64,000 bases of DNA from Gigaspora margarita (lineage: Eukaryota > Glomeromycota > Glomeromycetes > Diversisporales > Gigasporaceae): assembly GCA_009809945.1 (NCBI GenBank), contig WTPW01000345.1:24149-88148 (forward strand), given 5' to 3'. The first letter of the stretch is position 1. Each line of letters begins with the position of its first letter. The notes under the pieces were generated by a model that ran no database searches, was not told the DNA's origin, and saw only the letters and a program-made list of their open reading frames with translations. The position numbers were made by a program, and so were the translations under genes. Below are positions 21,280 to 32,196 of this stretch, one piece after another.

Positions 21280-21893
21280 ACTTGTCTTTAATTGGCTAAA
21301 AAAAATTTGCCACTATTGCCATACTTAACAATGGCTATTTTATCCCATTTTATTAGTTCTTTTTTTTAAAGCAGCTAAAGTCTTCCTCTTGTTAGAAAAA
21401 AGATCTGTGTTAGTTAGGATAGAAACATTTATTAGGTGATTTTCTAGGAGGGGGAGCTAAAGAAAATCAGATGCTATTAGAAATTAAAATTTTATTGGTT
21501 AATATTTGTCAGGTAGGGGGGGTAAGGGTCTTAAGAAGTAAAAATCACCTGATAAATGTCTCTACCCTTAACTCTAACTTAAATTTTTTTTGAATTTGAA
21601 AGCTTATTACCTCTTCGTTATATATTACTTACCGAAATTTGCCTAAATTTGCTCTCTAAGTAAAGTCTTTAGTGATAATGATCTATACTGATCTTTTTTC
21701 ACTATAGACATACGAAGAAGTAAAAAATACTATAAAGCATTTTAAAAAAAAATTATTATGTAAAATCACAAGTTGCCAATTGACGATATGGTTTTTTATA
21801 GTAATAGTTACTTTAAAAAATTTTATTTATATTGTGTGACTCAGGGATCTTCAAGCCAATCAAATCGAATGTCCACCATGCTGATTAAAATTA
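21280..21893 (+). mobile_element. Right end of a second member of the 6.84-kb Sel1-carrying element family
   Basis: Matches 53118-53535 along its length apart from a nested 151-bp MITE: GGCTAAAAAAAAT..CACTATTGCCATACT, GAATTTGAAAGCTTATTA, GATCTATACTGATCTTTTTT and the terminal CAATCAAATCGAATGTCC followed by ACCATGCTG. As at 53.1 kb, satellite of the same orientation lies upstream. The left end of this copy was not found in the window. Confidence 0.8.
21417..21567. mobile_element. Harbinger-like MITE, 151 bp, TTA TSD
   Basis: Inverted repeats GGATAGAAACATTTATTAGG and GGGTAGAGACATTTATCAGG, flanked by TTA (21414-21416 and 21568-21570). It is absent from the homologous position near 53230. The remains of a relative flank the element at 13467-14664. 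Confidence 0.88.
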
Positions 21894-22158
21894 AATGTTA
21901 TATATCAATTAACTTGTTATAAATTGATATATATTTATAATCAATAAATATCATAATTAAATATAAATTGTTATATATTTGCTAATCGATTATTATCGTA
22001 TTCATTAGTAGTTTTGAAATATTTTAAAATATTTTAAATATTTTAAAATAATTTAAATATTTTAAAATAATTTAAAACTGAGAAACCAAGCTGGATAAGT
22101 AAATCTGTAACCTGAATCATACCAAGCATGCATTGGACAGAACCCCAAACATCTAGTA

Positions 22159-22412
22159 TAGAGGTTATACTTGAAATTTTTTAGCAAAAACACCTAAAAT
22201 TTGAGAAGCAAAAAACAGTTTTTGGCAATTATCTTGCCATCTAGGGGTCCAATCTGAATGAACTTTTTTTAAAAATGAAGCTCTCAGTAAGGCACATCTA
22301 ACAAAAAAAGTTTATTCAATTCTGATTACTGAATTAGAAATTATTAAAGCAAATAGATTTTGTCATTTTTAGCGAATTAGGCCAAAATTGGCCAAAATTC
22401 AGTTATAACCTA
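22159..22412. mobile_element. MITE, 254 bp, TA TSD
   Basis: Ends TAGAGGTTATACTTGAAATT and, on the other strand, TAGGTTATAACTGAATTTTG, with TA on both sides. Copies A and B of the host element lack it. Confidence 0.65.
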
Positions 22413-23334
22413 TATGAGAGATATTCAGGGTTCTCATTGGACTATATTTTTGAAATGTTTCAAAATTTTGTATAATGTATCGAAATTAATCTAAAATTTT
22501 GTATTATACAATTAAATTAGATCTTTTGTTTATAAATTATATTGTTTTTTTTTATTTAATTTTGTTTTTTTTTTATTTTCATTTTGTTTTTTTTTGTTTT
22601 CATTTTGTTTTTTGTTTTCATTTTGTTTTTTTTTTTTATTTTTTAAATTTTTTTTTTTTTTTTGGTTGGCACATTACAAGAACACTAGCTCTTTGAAAGA
22701 AAACTAATAACTTTTCAGAACTATGCAAGTACACCAATATGACTTTACAAGCCAACTCAAACTTCTGATACTTTGCAAGAACACTTCTAAATCTTCAAGA
22801 ATGCTTCTTTAAGAAAATAATTTAGTTAGTACAAGTTTCGCAAGTTTTCACTTATTTATTTTCTTGTTTGATACTTTTTGTTTTTGTTTTTTTTTAAAAA
22901 TTTTTTTTATTAATTTATTTTATTCTAGTACTTTGCGAGAACACACTTCTTTAAAGAAATAATTCAGTTAGACGCAAGTTTTTACAAGTTTTCGCAAGTT
23001 TTTGCAAGTTAACCAAGTATTTTATAAAACATAACTAAATTTTAGCAATTTTTAAATTTGAACATCTACTTCAGAAAAATAGAGATTTGGGGCTTCGTTT
23101 ATTTTTGCTTACATATTTTGTTTTTCAGTTTTTTTTTTTTTACTTATTTTTTTACATTTATTTTATTTTATTTATTTCTGACTTTCTTCAGAACTTTGCA
23201 AAAAACAACCTGACTTTTTGGCACTTTACAAGAACATTAACCCTAACTTCTTTGCCACTTTGCAAGAACATAATAGATTTTCCACTTCTGAGAAATAGTT
23301 TTTTTTTACTTCTCTACTATTTTTAGAAAATAGT

Positions 23335-23870
23335 GAATATAAGTGAAGAGAAATAATAGCTAACTGCAGGGTAAGGAAAATAAGTGTATAGATATTATGT
23401 GACGAAGTGCAAAAATAGTTTAAAATATTACTATTTTTTCATTTTCATTTTTTGTTATTTTTTTTACTTCTCTACTATTTTAGAAAGTAGCAAATATAAG
23501 CAAATATAATCGTTAAAACAAAGAAGAGAAATAATAGCTAACTGCAGGGTGAGAAAAATAAGTGTGTAGAGCTAGTATTATGCAATAAAGTGCAAAAGTA
23601 GTTTAAATATTACTATTTTTTCAGGTTCATTTTTTTTTGTTATTTTTTTTTACTTCTCTACAATTTTTAGAAAGTAGCAAATATAAGCGAATATAATTGT
23701 TAAAACAAAAAAGAGAATTAATAGCTAACTGCAGGGTGAGAAAAATAGGTATTTAGAGCTAATATTATATGACAAAGTGCGAAAGTAGTTTAAAATATTA
23801 ATATTTTTTTATTTTCATTTTTTTTCAGTTTCAGTTTTTTTTGGTTTATTTTTTTTTGTTGTAAGAATAT
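23335..23870. repeat. Three tandem units of about 180 bp
   Basis: Each unit runs AATAGCTAACTGCAGGGT, AAATAAGTGT-like, GACAAAGTGCGAAAGTAGTTT-like, ATATTACTATTTTT, a T-rich block, then ACTTCTCTACTATTTTTAG and AAATATAAGCAAATATAA. Low coding potential. Confidence 0.8.
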
Positions 23871-23878
23871 ATAATAAT

Positions 23879-25016
23879 AAGGTAGATATGGATATTATGG
23901 TGCAGTTAAGTATTTTGGCCAATAATATATAGTGTATCGATCAGAATTGAATGATTTTGGTACTATTGAATTTGTCACACCAAGGCGAATTGAATGGTAC
24001 CAAAATCACTCAATTCTAATCACTAGATAATAAGATATTGTTAATTAAATAAATACAAAGTAAAATAATAATCATAATGCAGATACCAATTATGGCACAC
24101 ATACTATTTTTCATGATCTATTGAGATCTATTGATCAGAATCGAATGATTTTGATACTATTCGATTCGTCTTATTGAGACGAATTGAATGGCACCACAAT
24201 CATGTGATTTTGATCAATATTTCTCGATATATCTTAATTTAACCAAAATAAGCTGCACAAAGCAAATTTTAAAATTAACATAAAATAATGAATAACTCTT
24301 GGTAGAACAGCCCATTTTTGATAAATTTACCACCAATATATCTGCCTTGAAAAGGTGATTCCAACAAGCCCAAATTCGCTAAAATTCAATTACAGGATCA
24401 TGGGATCGCTTAGGTTTTTGTATTGTTTTTGATGAAAATTTAATTAGTTAAACTTCTATATTTTCATCAAAACAATAATAAAACCTTAACAATCCTGTGA
24501 TCCCGTAATTGAATTTTAGTGAGGTTGGGCTTGTTGGAATCGCCTCTTCAAGGTGAACATTTTGGTGGTAAAAGTATCAAAAATGGTCTGTTATACCAAG
24601 AGTTATTCATTATTTTATGTTAATTTTAAAGTTTGTTTTGCGCAGCTTATTTTGGTTAAATTATGATAACTTGAGAAATATCGATCAGAATCACATAATT
24701 TTGGTACCATTCGATTCGTCTCAATGAGATGAGTCGAATGGTGCCAAAATTACACAATTCTGATTGATAGTTCACAAGATATTGCTGTACACTGCAATAA
24801 TTCTATCGCTATAATACCCATATCTACTTTAAAAATTACTTTAATAGCAATATCTTGTGATCCATCAGTCAGAATTCTACAATTTTGGTACCAATCGATT
24901 CATCTCACTGAGACGAATTGATTGGTAACAAAATCGTAAAATTCTGATCAGTAGATCATAAGATATCAGTAGTGCGCCATAATTGGTAGTGCGCTATAAT
25001 ACTTATATCCACTTTA
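23879..25016. mobile_element. Giant palindromic element, copy 2 (complete, 1.14 kb)
   Basis: Ends AAGGTAGATATGGATATTAT and, on the other strand, AAAGTGGATATAAGTATTAT. Arms of about 550 bp are reverse complements with moderate divergence and meet near 24455 (ATTAGTTAAACTTC loop). Four GGTACC hairpin modules sit symmetrically (23937, 24126, 24676, 24862). TA at both borders. As single-stranded DNA or RNA it would fold into one long hairpin with side hairpins. Confidence 0.85.
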
Positions 25017-25246
25017 TATAATAAATAAAATATATTTAATTTAAAAAATAATGTATAATAATAATAATAAATAAAAAAATACAAAATTTTATATTAAATT
25101 GCAAAACCTTGTGAAAACATGCAAAAACATATAAAATATTTAAAAATAAGTATACAGTATAATAGCATTAATTAGAGTTATTATTTGTGATTTTTAATCT
25201 AATTACTATCAAATATTACTAATTATTATCGATTGGACTATATCAT

Positions 25247-25382
25247 TAATCACCTAATTATTTTTTATTAGAGGCCTACTCCCCTTTCTCCCTTTTAAGA
25301 TAGATTCAGTCAGGTTCTTATATATAATTTCAACATTTTTTACCCCTCTCCCTCTAAAAAATCACCTGATTTTTATCACTCT
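25247..25382. mobile_element. Small MITE (about 140 bp), copy 2 of the 7579 family
   Basis: ATTAATCACCTAATTATTTT..GAGGCCTACTCCCC..CAGGTTCTTATATATAATTTC..AAAAATCACCTGATTTTTAT, aligned end to end with 7579-7722. Confidence 0.75.
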
Positions 25383-26076
25383 CTTTATTATCTTAATTGA
25401 TAGTTCTCGTCAGAAGGGATTTTAATTGATTACTAACCAATAATTAATAAAAATTAATAGTAATCCCCATACAAATTTTGGTGATAATAATATAATACAA
25501 CTAGAAAAATTTAATAAGATAGCTGTGCAATGCTATCATACAAAACCAAAAATGCAAATTATAAATTACTATAGCTTAGCCAGGTAATTCAGATATTTTT
25601 TTTATTTGAAAATTATTAAAAACTAAATAATAATAATTTATAAAGGATTGGTTATTTAATGTAAATTTGTTTTTTCAAAGTAAATAATTAGCTAATATAT
25701 ACCATACAGTAGCATATTTTAGCTAATTATTTAATATAACAAAAAAATTTGGTAATATTTATCAATATATGATCTAATATTGATGCTATTGTGAAATTTA
25801 TAATTCTGCTTTACAAGTTATGGTTGGCTAACTAGTTTGTTGCGATCACAAAATAACATACAGAAAATAACAATAAATATAAATATAGCTATACAATTAT
25901 ATTAACTGTAGTTCATTTGGGATTTATTTAGTTTTAACATAACTATGATTATAACTTGCTATATGTCATATAGTTCACTAAAACAGTTTCATTGTATTAC
26001 TAGTTCAAACAGAACTTTAATGTATATATAACCTTTATACTCTTAAATTGATTGCTAAAGATATAAGCCATATATA
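25383..26076. other. No gene recognised
   Basis: AT-rich sequence with frequent stops; no TIR, tandem structure or protein motif found. Confidence 0.4.
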
Positions 26077-26237
26077 GCTAAAGCTAGGAGTCTTAACTGG
26101 ATCAGGTCTGACCCAATCCAACTCGAGTCTGACCCAACCTAGGTTATGTCAGGTCAGATAAAATGCAGGTCAGGTCAGACCCGGGTCAGAGAAAACCCAG
26201 GTCAGATCAGATTCAGATTAGATTATATTCAATAATC

Positions 26238-26578
26238 ACAAGTAGTCGCTATATAGTAAAAGCAAAATTTTACTATATAAATTGATAAAATCTGCTTAAG
26301 TAAACTTGTTTAAAAGAACAAAATGCATATACTTTAAAATTATTATTCAAATTGGAGAAGTTTTCATTATTTAACTTTTAATTTTTACATTCATTGAACA
26401 TATTTTTTAAAAAGATTCTAATTTTTTTATTGAACGTAAAAATTAAAAGTAAAATAATAAACTTTTTTTTGATTTGGATAAAAATTTTAGTGTATATGCA
26501 TTTTAATCTTCTAAACAAGTTTACTTAAGCAGACATTATCCAATTTATATAGTAAAATTTAGATTTTATTATATAGCA
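26238..26578. repeat. Fold-back unit, about 340 bp
   Basis: Left AGTCGCTATATAGTAAAAGC pairs with right TTTTATTATATAGC, and AAGTAAACTTGTTTAAAAGA pairs with TCTTCTAAACAAGTTTACTT. Central AT-rich pairing closes the loop near 26410. Confidence 0.75.
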
Positions 26579-26582
26579 AAGG

Positions 26583-26725
26583 GAGTGACAAAAATTAGAT
26601 GATTTTTTAGGGAGGGGAGGAGATAAAAAAAGTTGAAATTATATATAAGAACCTGACTATATATATATTAAAGAAGAGGGAGGGGAGTAGATCTCTAATA
26701 AAAAATAATCAGATGATTAATGACA
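26583..26725. mobile_element. Small MITE (about 140 bp), copy 3, inverted
   Basis: Reverse complement of the 7579-7722 unit: TGACAAAAATTAGATGATTT..AAATTATATATAAGAACCTG..GTAGATCTCTAATAAAAAAT..CAGATGATTAAT. Confidence 0.75.
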
Positions 26726-26986
26726 TGGCCCCAACTATTATTAACTCAGGTTCAACCCAAGTTGGGTTGGGTCAGTTTTAGGTCAGGTTTGACATGAGGC
26801 AGCCCAGATCTGGGTTGGGTTTGACATAAGGCAGTTCAGGCCCAGGTTGGGTTTTAACCCAAGTGGGTCTGATCTGGGTCAGGCCCAAACCTGACCCAAC
26901 TCAACCCACTAAGACCTCTAGCTAAAGCTTTATACAATATTCACTTATTTATAGGTACATAGAGCTATAATTAAATGGTTAATAAC

Positions 26987-27211
26987 TGTGACAGATTAAA
27001 ATGAAATTAGATTAAAATAAAATTTTTCTATTTTTTAAACAAAATTTTAAAAATTTTTAGAGAACATTTTTGGAAGATTTTTTAGGTTTAGGGTTAGAGT
27101 TTAGGATTAGGGTTATTAATAAACAAGTATATGTGGGTTTTATAAGCTTTAAAGATAAGCAAAAGAGGTTCCCAGTTTCATTTTAATCTGATTTTATTTT
27201 AATTTGTCACA
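26987..27211. mobile_element. MITE, 225 bp, TGTGACAGATTAAAATGAAA ends
   Basis: About 35-bp inverted repeats: TGTGACAGATTAAAATGAAA against, on the other strand, TGTGACAAATTAAAATAAAA. ATAAC flanks both sides (26982-26986, 27212-27216). The interior has a few TTAGGG-like words. Confidence 0.8.
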
Positions 27212-27216
27212 ATAAC

Positions 27217-28660
27217 TTAAATAATAAGCCAATTTAAAATACACAATACCAAATTTAATTTTAAAAATTTTTGTACCAACTAGATACTGGACCTATCATT
27301 AAATATCAGGTTTTGTTATTATTGTTTTGAATAATATAAATCATAAATGCTACTGAAATTGATTTTTGAAAAATGCCTATTTCAGGTTTTGTAAAATAAA
27401 TTAAAATTTTTTATAAAGAAAAGCAAATAAAATTTATATATTTATGTTCCTTATAATTTCATCTATTCAAAAAAAGAATCAAAAAATTTTGGGTTTTAAG
27501 TAAAATAGATCAAAAACAATTTTGGAAATTTTTTAATTTTGGGTCCTAATAATTTCATCACCATGTATAATATAAATAATTTACTATTTTCTATTTTCTA
27601 TTAAACTATGATTACATATAATACAATTATTAAATTTTATTATAATATAAATATATTGCATATTATAACATATTAATTATATTAATTTATATTATGAATT
27701 TTTTTATTTTTTTTATGAATTTCTTAATATAGGATGATACAACTTTCATGTTTGTGAAATCTTTGATCAAGAATTAAAATACTTATTTATCAAAAAAAAA
27801 ATATTCTTTAATAGATTGAAATAAATATAATTGTTTAATTGTACTTAAAATCCCAATGATTCACATAACCAAATTTTAAAATTGAATAACTCATATTTTA
27901 AAATTTATTATATTGGTGTAATTAAAAACTTCATAAAATTAAACCAATTGAAAATAACCAAGAAATGCAAGCTTATTATAATAAGATAAGATAAATTGTA
28001 CTATGTACTAAATAATGAAGCATTCTAGTTAAAATCAAAAACCTGGTAAATGATTTTTTTATTATAGTTATATTTTTTTTAATTATAATAAATTTTTAAC
28101 CTACAATTAAAAAGATATATATATGGTATTGTTTTTTTGCAAATAGTAGTTAATGATGCTATTTATAAATACATTTATAAATAGAATTTTTTGAATGTAC
28201 ATTAGATCTGAAAATTATTAAAATTATCAATTCAATATTAATTCAAGTGAAACTAACATTACACTTTGCAAGAAAAAGAGATATAGATAGCTCAAAAGAA
28301 GTAATTTATTATGTACAAGACAATATAAATACATTCTATATGGTAATATAAAAATTGTTTAAATTTTTTAAATATGTGAATTTTTACTACTATTATTTTT
28401 TTATTTTTTTTATTTAAATTTATAACGCAGTTTTTTTTTAATTTATCACAAACTGAAATAAACATAATATTATTTGTTTTTATTTTTTTTAATTATTTTT
28501 ATTTTTTTTTACAATTATTATAAAACGCACTTATGGTGTTTTATCACAATAGATAAATTAGATTTGCAAATCCATATAACAAAAACAAAAAATAAATTTT
28601 TATAAAACAAAAAAATATAAATTTTGATTACTTTAGGATTAGGATGGGGTCTAGAATTTT
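27217..28660. other. Long AT-rich stretch, no gene recognised
   Basis: Dominated by A/T runs and stops in all frames. A short portion near 27360-27550 (TGAAATTATxxGG..TAGATCAAAAACAATTTT) resembles 53940-54060 in inverted orientation, so part is repeat. No protein motif. Confidence 0.45.
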
Positions 28661-29382
28661 AGAGGGCATCTATAAATAACGTTATGCTTAAGGGGGGTCC
28701 TCCAAAATATAACGATTTTCTAATATGTAGAGGAGATTTCCCAAAATATACTGTCAGCTCCCCAAACTGGTATACATAGTGGACAGGTTTTATATTAGTT
28801 TCAGAAAGTTATCAAATTTGAAAATATTATAAACTATTAGATTTATATATCAGGTACCAACTTGGTAGATTAAGTTTTTATCAGATTTGACAGGTTATCA
28901 ATTTTGACAAGATCGGTTTGGAGAGGGCCGACAGTAATGCATTTTTTTATAAAAATTTGTCTAAAACCTGATCTAGTAGTGCAAATTGGATGATTTTGGT
29001 ACCATTTGAATTGTTTTAAGGAGAGATTCGAATGGTACCAAAATTATTTGATTTGATCACTGGATCATGTTTTATTAACAAAATACTATTGGTTATTATA
29101 TTTTCTTATAAAATTACTATAAAATCAATAGTATTTTATTAATAAAATGTGATTCAGTAATCCAAATAAAATATTTTTGGTATTATTGGATTCGTCTTAT
29201 AGAGACGAATCGAATAGTACCAAAATCATCCAAATTAGATCACTGGGTCATAATATATTCAAGTTTTTGTAAAATTATATATATAAACATACGGATTTTT
29301 AATTTTTTTTTTATATAGTAGAGGGGTCAAGAGCTACTATGTAGGGGTACATAATGTTATTTATAAATGCTCCTTATCAGAG
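28661..29382 (-). mobile_element. Multi-hairpin MITE, ATAACGTTAT family, copy 2 (inverted, with nested MITE)
   Basis: Begins AGAGGGCATCTATAAATAAC then GTTATGC and ends ATAATGTTATTTATAAATGC, with two GGTACC hairpin modules (28972-29068, 29150-29250) around a central AATACTATTGG palindrome. A 184-bp element is nested at 28751-28934. Confidence 0.85.
28751..28934. mobile_element. MITE, 184 bp, CTGTCAGCTCCCC ends, TA TSD
   Basis: Ends CTGTCAGCTCCCCAAAC and, on the other strand, CTGTCGGCCCTCTCCAAAC, flanked by TA (28749-28750, 28935-28936). Other copies of the host MITE lack it. Confidence 0.85.
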
Positions 29383-29587
29383 CATTAGTATATACAAAAT
29401 TTAGCAAGAAAATTTTTTTATTAGAGCCCAAAGTTGGTTTTATAAGCAAAATTTTGAGATATGAATGTTTTTTTTAAAAAAATAAACAAAAAAATGAAAT
29501 TTTATATTACACATAATCTTAAATTTTGATTGGCTATTCTAATAGTTTTGTGCAATATAGTGTAAAACACCATAGATGCATTTTAGT

Positions 29588-30650
29588 TTTTTTTTTTTTT
29601 AAGCGAGATCTTGCCTCAGTTTATTTATTATTATAATATATTTACAACATTAAATATGTATTATACATTAATTTTCCATAAAACTAAGGCTTAGGCTATT
29701 TTACCTACGATCCATACTCGCTAAGAGCAGCAATTGCCGTTCTTAGTCTGCGAAATACAGTATATATATTGAGAAAAAGTAAAAAGACAAGAGAGGCCTA
29801 TTGCCTGCTCTTAGCTAAATAGGATCAAAGACCAAGCTTATGCTGTGAAAATTTCTATATCTATTTTACGAAGAGCTACTTTATAGAAAGAAAACACAGG
29901 AAAGTTCTGTGTAATATGTTTGAAAGGATGTGACGTGGTCGGTAATTGGTATGGTATGGTGGTCGTAGTAGGTGGTGTATCGAAAATATTTTGTCGATCT
30001 GATTAGTTGTCGAGTCAATTTAATATGTGATTGGAGGGTAGGTAAGGTCAGAAGTATGTTATCGGTCTATTTTAAAGGTCATTTGGTTTTAGTAATTGAT
30101 GACATGATGTTGATTGTTGATCGGCTGAGTTTGGTAATTGATGACGTGATGCCGTTTGTTGTTGTATTGTGTTGTTGTATGGTCCATTGATCCTTCTATT
30201 TTTGTTGAAGATGATATTATTGTTGCATTTGATGGGGGTGAGCTGGAACGCCCACTTTTTGAGTAAATTTTTCATATAGCCTGTAGTAGTATATATTGTC
30301 CTTTAAAAGTGTCCTATGTTTATATTGAGTGAAGTGTGTATCTTAACCAGTATATCTTTTGGCTCTAATGATAGAGCGTAGTTGTGTATTGATTGTATAT
30401 AGTACTCGCGAAAGCGAGATTTGAGTAAATTGTCCAGTGACTTGCTTCCTTGCTGAGGCAAGGTTGCATGTATAAACTTAAAAATTGTAGCAAAATTTTA
30501 AGAAACTAAGCGGACTTGGGTAAGTACTCTGTAAGGAATGACGATAGTTGGAAAACGTTCGTGTACAGATTATCTGTTTTTTCTTATTTAAGCCGCCGAA
30601 GGATAGGTGTATGTAAAAATTATAATAAAACGGAGATCAGCGGAAAGAGT
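29588..30650 (-). pseudogene. Processed retrocopy of an unknown polyadenylated transcript
   Basis: A 1.06-kb block less AT-rich than its surroundings is flanked by perfect 16-bp duplications ATAGATGCATTTTAGT (29572-29587 and 30651-30666). On the minus strand it ends with AATAAATAAACTGAGG, about 20 nt, then an A tail (T-run 29588-29600). These are the marks of LINE-mediated retroposition of an mRNA. The longest plausible frame on the transcript strand is 67 codons (30275-30072), Asn/Gln-rich near the end, which I do not recognise. It could be a retropseudogene of a gene with a short or decayed ORF, or of a non-coding RNA. The right border at 30650 is probably the 5 prime end of the copied RNA. 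Confidence 0.85.
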
Positions 30651-30720
30651 ATAGATGCATTTTAGTAAAACTCTTTTTTTAAATTATTTTTACTTTTTTT
30701 TATATTATTTTTAGAATTAA

Positions 30721-31060
30721 TATAAATGTACCTGTAGGGTACATTAAATTTTTTGTACCCTTTATTTTGATCATACGATATTACAAAAACCGTAATAATA
30801 ATATAGGTTAGGGTTAGGGTGAGAACTATGTTAGGGTTAGGGTTTGGCTATTATATAGTAAAATCGCTCAAGAAAAACTTTTTATTAATGCACAGAAGGT
30901 GGTTTAATATGCAATTTCTTGCGAAATAAGCGATTTTTATCAAAACGAATGTTTGTTTTGAATTTTTCTGATTGTGTAATGTTACAACTGATCTTAAATT
31001 TTATAGCGATCTATATAGGTCACATGATGGAGTACATGTACCTTAGGGTACATATAAATA
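30721..31060. mobile_element. MITE, about 340 bp, ATGTACC ends
   Basis: Left TATAAATGTACCTGTAGGGT and right, on the other strand, TATTTATATGTACCCTAAGG; both ends are palindromic. The interior contains GTTAGGGTTAGGGT words (30808-30848), not a telomere array. Confidence 0.6.
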
Positions 31061-31523
31061 AACTCTTATTTTTATTATTTTTTTTAAATTATTTTATTTT
31101 TTTTAAAATTATTTTTATTTTTTTTTAAATTATTTTTACTTTTTTTTTATATTTTTTAAATATTTTTATTATTTTTTTTTAAATTATTTTTATTTTTTTT
31201 TAATTATTTTTATTTTTTTTAATTCATTTTAATTTTATTTTTAATTTAATTTTTTTTAATTTTTTTTTATTAAATTATTTTTATTTTTTTTTACTTGTTT
31301 TAATTTTTTATAATTAATTTTTTTTGTTTTTTTTTTTAAATTATTTTTATTTTTTTTATTTTTTTTATAATTTGGTTTAATTTTATTTTAATTTATTTTT
31401 TTTTTTTTAAATTATTTCTATTTTTTTTAATTTGTTTTAATTTTTTATTTGATTTTTTCATTTTTTTAAAATTAATTTTTTTTTAATTTGTTTTAATTTT
31501 TTATTTTTTTTAGAAATATTATA
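31061..31523. repeat. T-rich low-complexity tract
   Basis: Repeated TTTTTAAATTATTTTTATTT units on the plus strand over about 460 bp; similar material continues at 31753-31970. Confidence 0.9.
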
Positions 31524-31752
31524 TTTATAATACCCATGTTATATAATACCCTGCTATGTAAACTAGGTTAGGGGTAGGATTAGAAATAAGATTGGGTTAG
31601 AATTTGAATTAGAATTAAAGTTAATAGTAAAATTGCGAGAGGAGCATTTTTTGTTAGTAACACAGCAGGGGTTACCTAGTAAAATTTTGAGATATTCGAG
31701 AATTTTAGAAAGTATTTTAATATAGGTGTTATATAACATGGTGTTATGAATA
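31524..31752. mobile_element. MITE, about 229 bp, CATGTTATATAA ends
   Basis: Left TTATAATACCCATGTTATAT pairs with right ATATAACATGGTGTTATGAA; about 24 bp of imperfect inverted repeat. Confidence 0.75.
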
Positions 31753-31972
31753 AAACTTTCCTTTTTTTATTTTTTTTAATTTAGTTTGCTTTTTTAAAAA
31801 ATTAATTTTATTTTTATTTTTTTAATTTGTTTTAAGTTTATTTTTTAAATAATTTTTTTTATTTTGGTTTAATTATTTTTTATTTTTTAATTCATTTTAA
31901 TTTTATTTTTTAAATTATTTATTTTATTTAAACTATTATATTTTATTTTATATTATTTTAATTATTTTTTTA

Positions 31973-32196
31973 TTGTCCGAAGCGTAGTAAGAACACACCT
32001 GTACGAGTAAACTTGAATGCACATCTATGCAATGTTAGTCAGCTCCAGCCAATAAAATTTGAAAATTGTAGTTCTCGTGATAATCTGCAGTCAGTGTAAC
32101 AATTGTATAATAAACTGTTTCTGGTATTACACATGTGCACTATTTTGCATGACTATGTATTAATTAAAAATAATGTGCTTGTTTTCGCTTCGGACC
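31973..32196. mobile_element. MITE, about 224 bp, GTCCGAAGCG ends
   Basis: Left TTGTCCGAAGCGTAGTAAG and right, on the other strand, GGTCCGAAGCGAAAACAAG, with TA at both borders. Confidence 0.75.

Larger units (their letters stand above)
21985..23870 (-). mobile_element. 1.8-kb TA-element family, copy C (inverted, partial)
   Basis: Reverse-orientation match to copy A: AGATCTTTTGTTTATAAATT (22510), repeated TTTTGCACTTTGC-like motifs and ACTTCGCAAGTTTTCGC-like blocks. Neither terminal TIR is present. A MITE is nested at 22159-22412. Three tandem units of about 180 bp (marked by AATAGCTAACTGCAGGGT at 23355, 23532, 23716) fill 23335-23870. Confidence 0.65.
26085..26920. mobile_element. hAT-like element with AACCCAACC-rich ends, 836 bp
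   Basis: Ends TAGGAGTCTTAACTGG and, on the other strand, TAGAGGTCTTAGTGGG, with a perfect 8-bp duplication GCTAAAGC (26077-26084 and 26921-26928). Same family as 13467-14664. Inside are a fold-back (26238-26578) and an inverted 140-bp MITE (26583-26725). No transposase. Confidence 0.9.

Noticed and set aside
29972..30190. 72-codon plus-strand frame in the retrocopy
   Set aside because: It is antisense to the transcript strand defined by the poly(A) tail and AATAAA.
30808..30848. GTTAGGGTTAGGGT words suggesting an interstitial telomere
   Set aside because: Only about two units at a time; also near 27080-27110. Lies inside a MITE. Too short to be a telomeric array.
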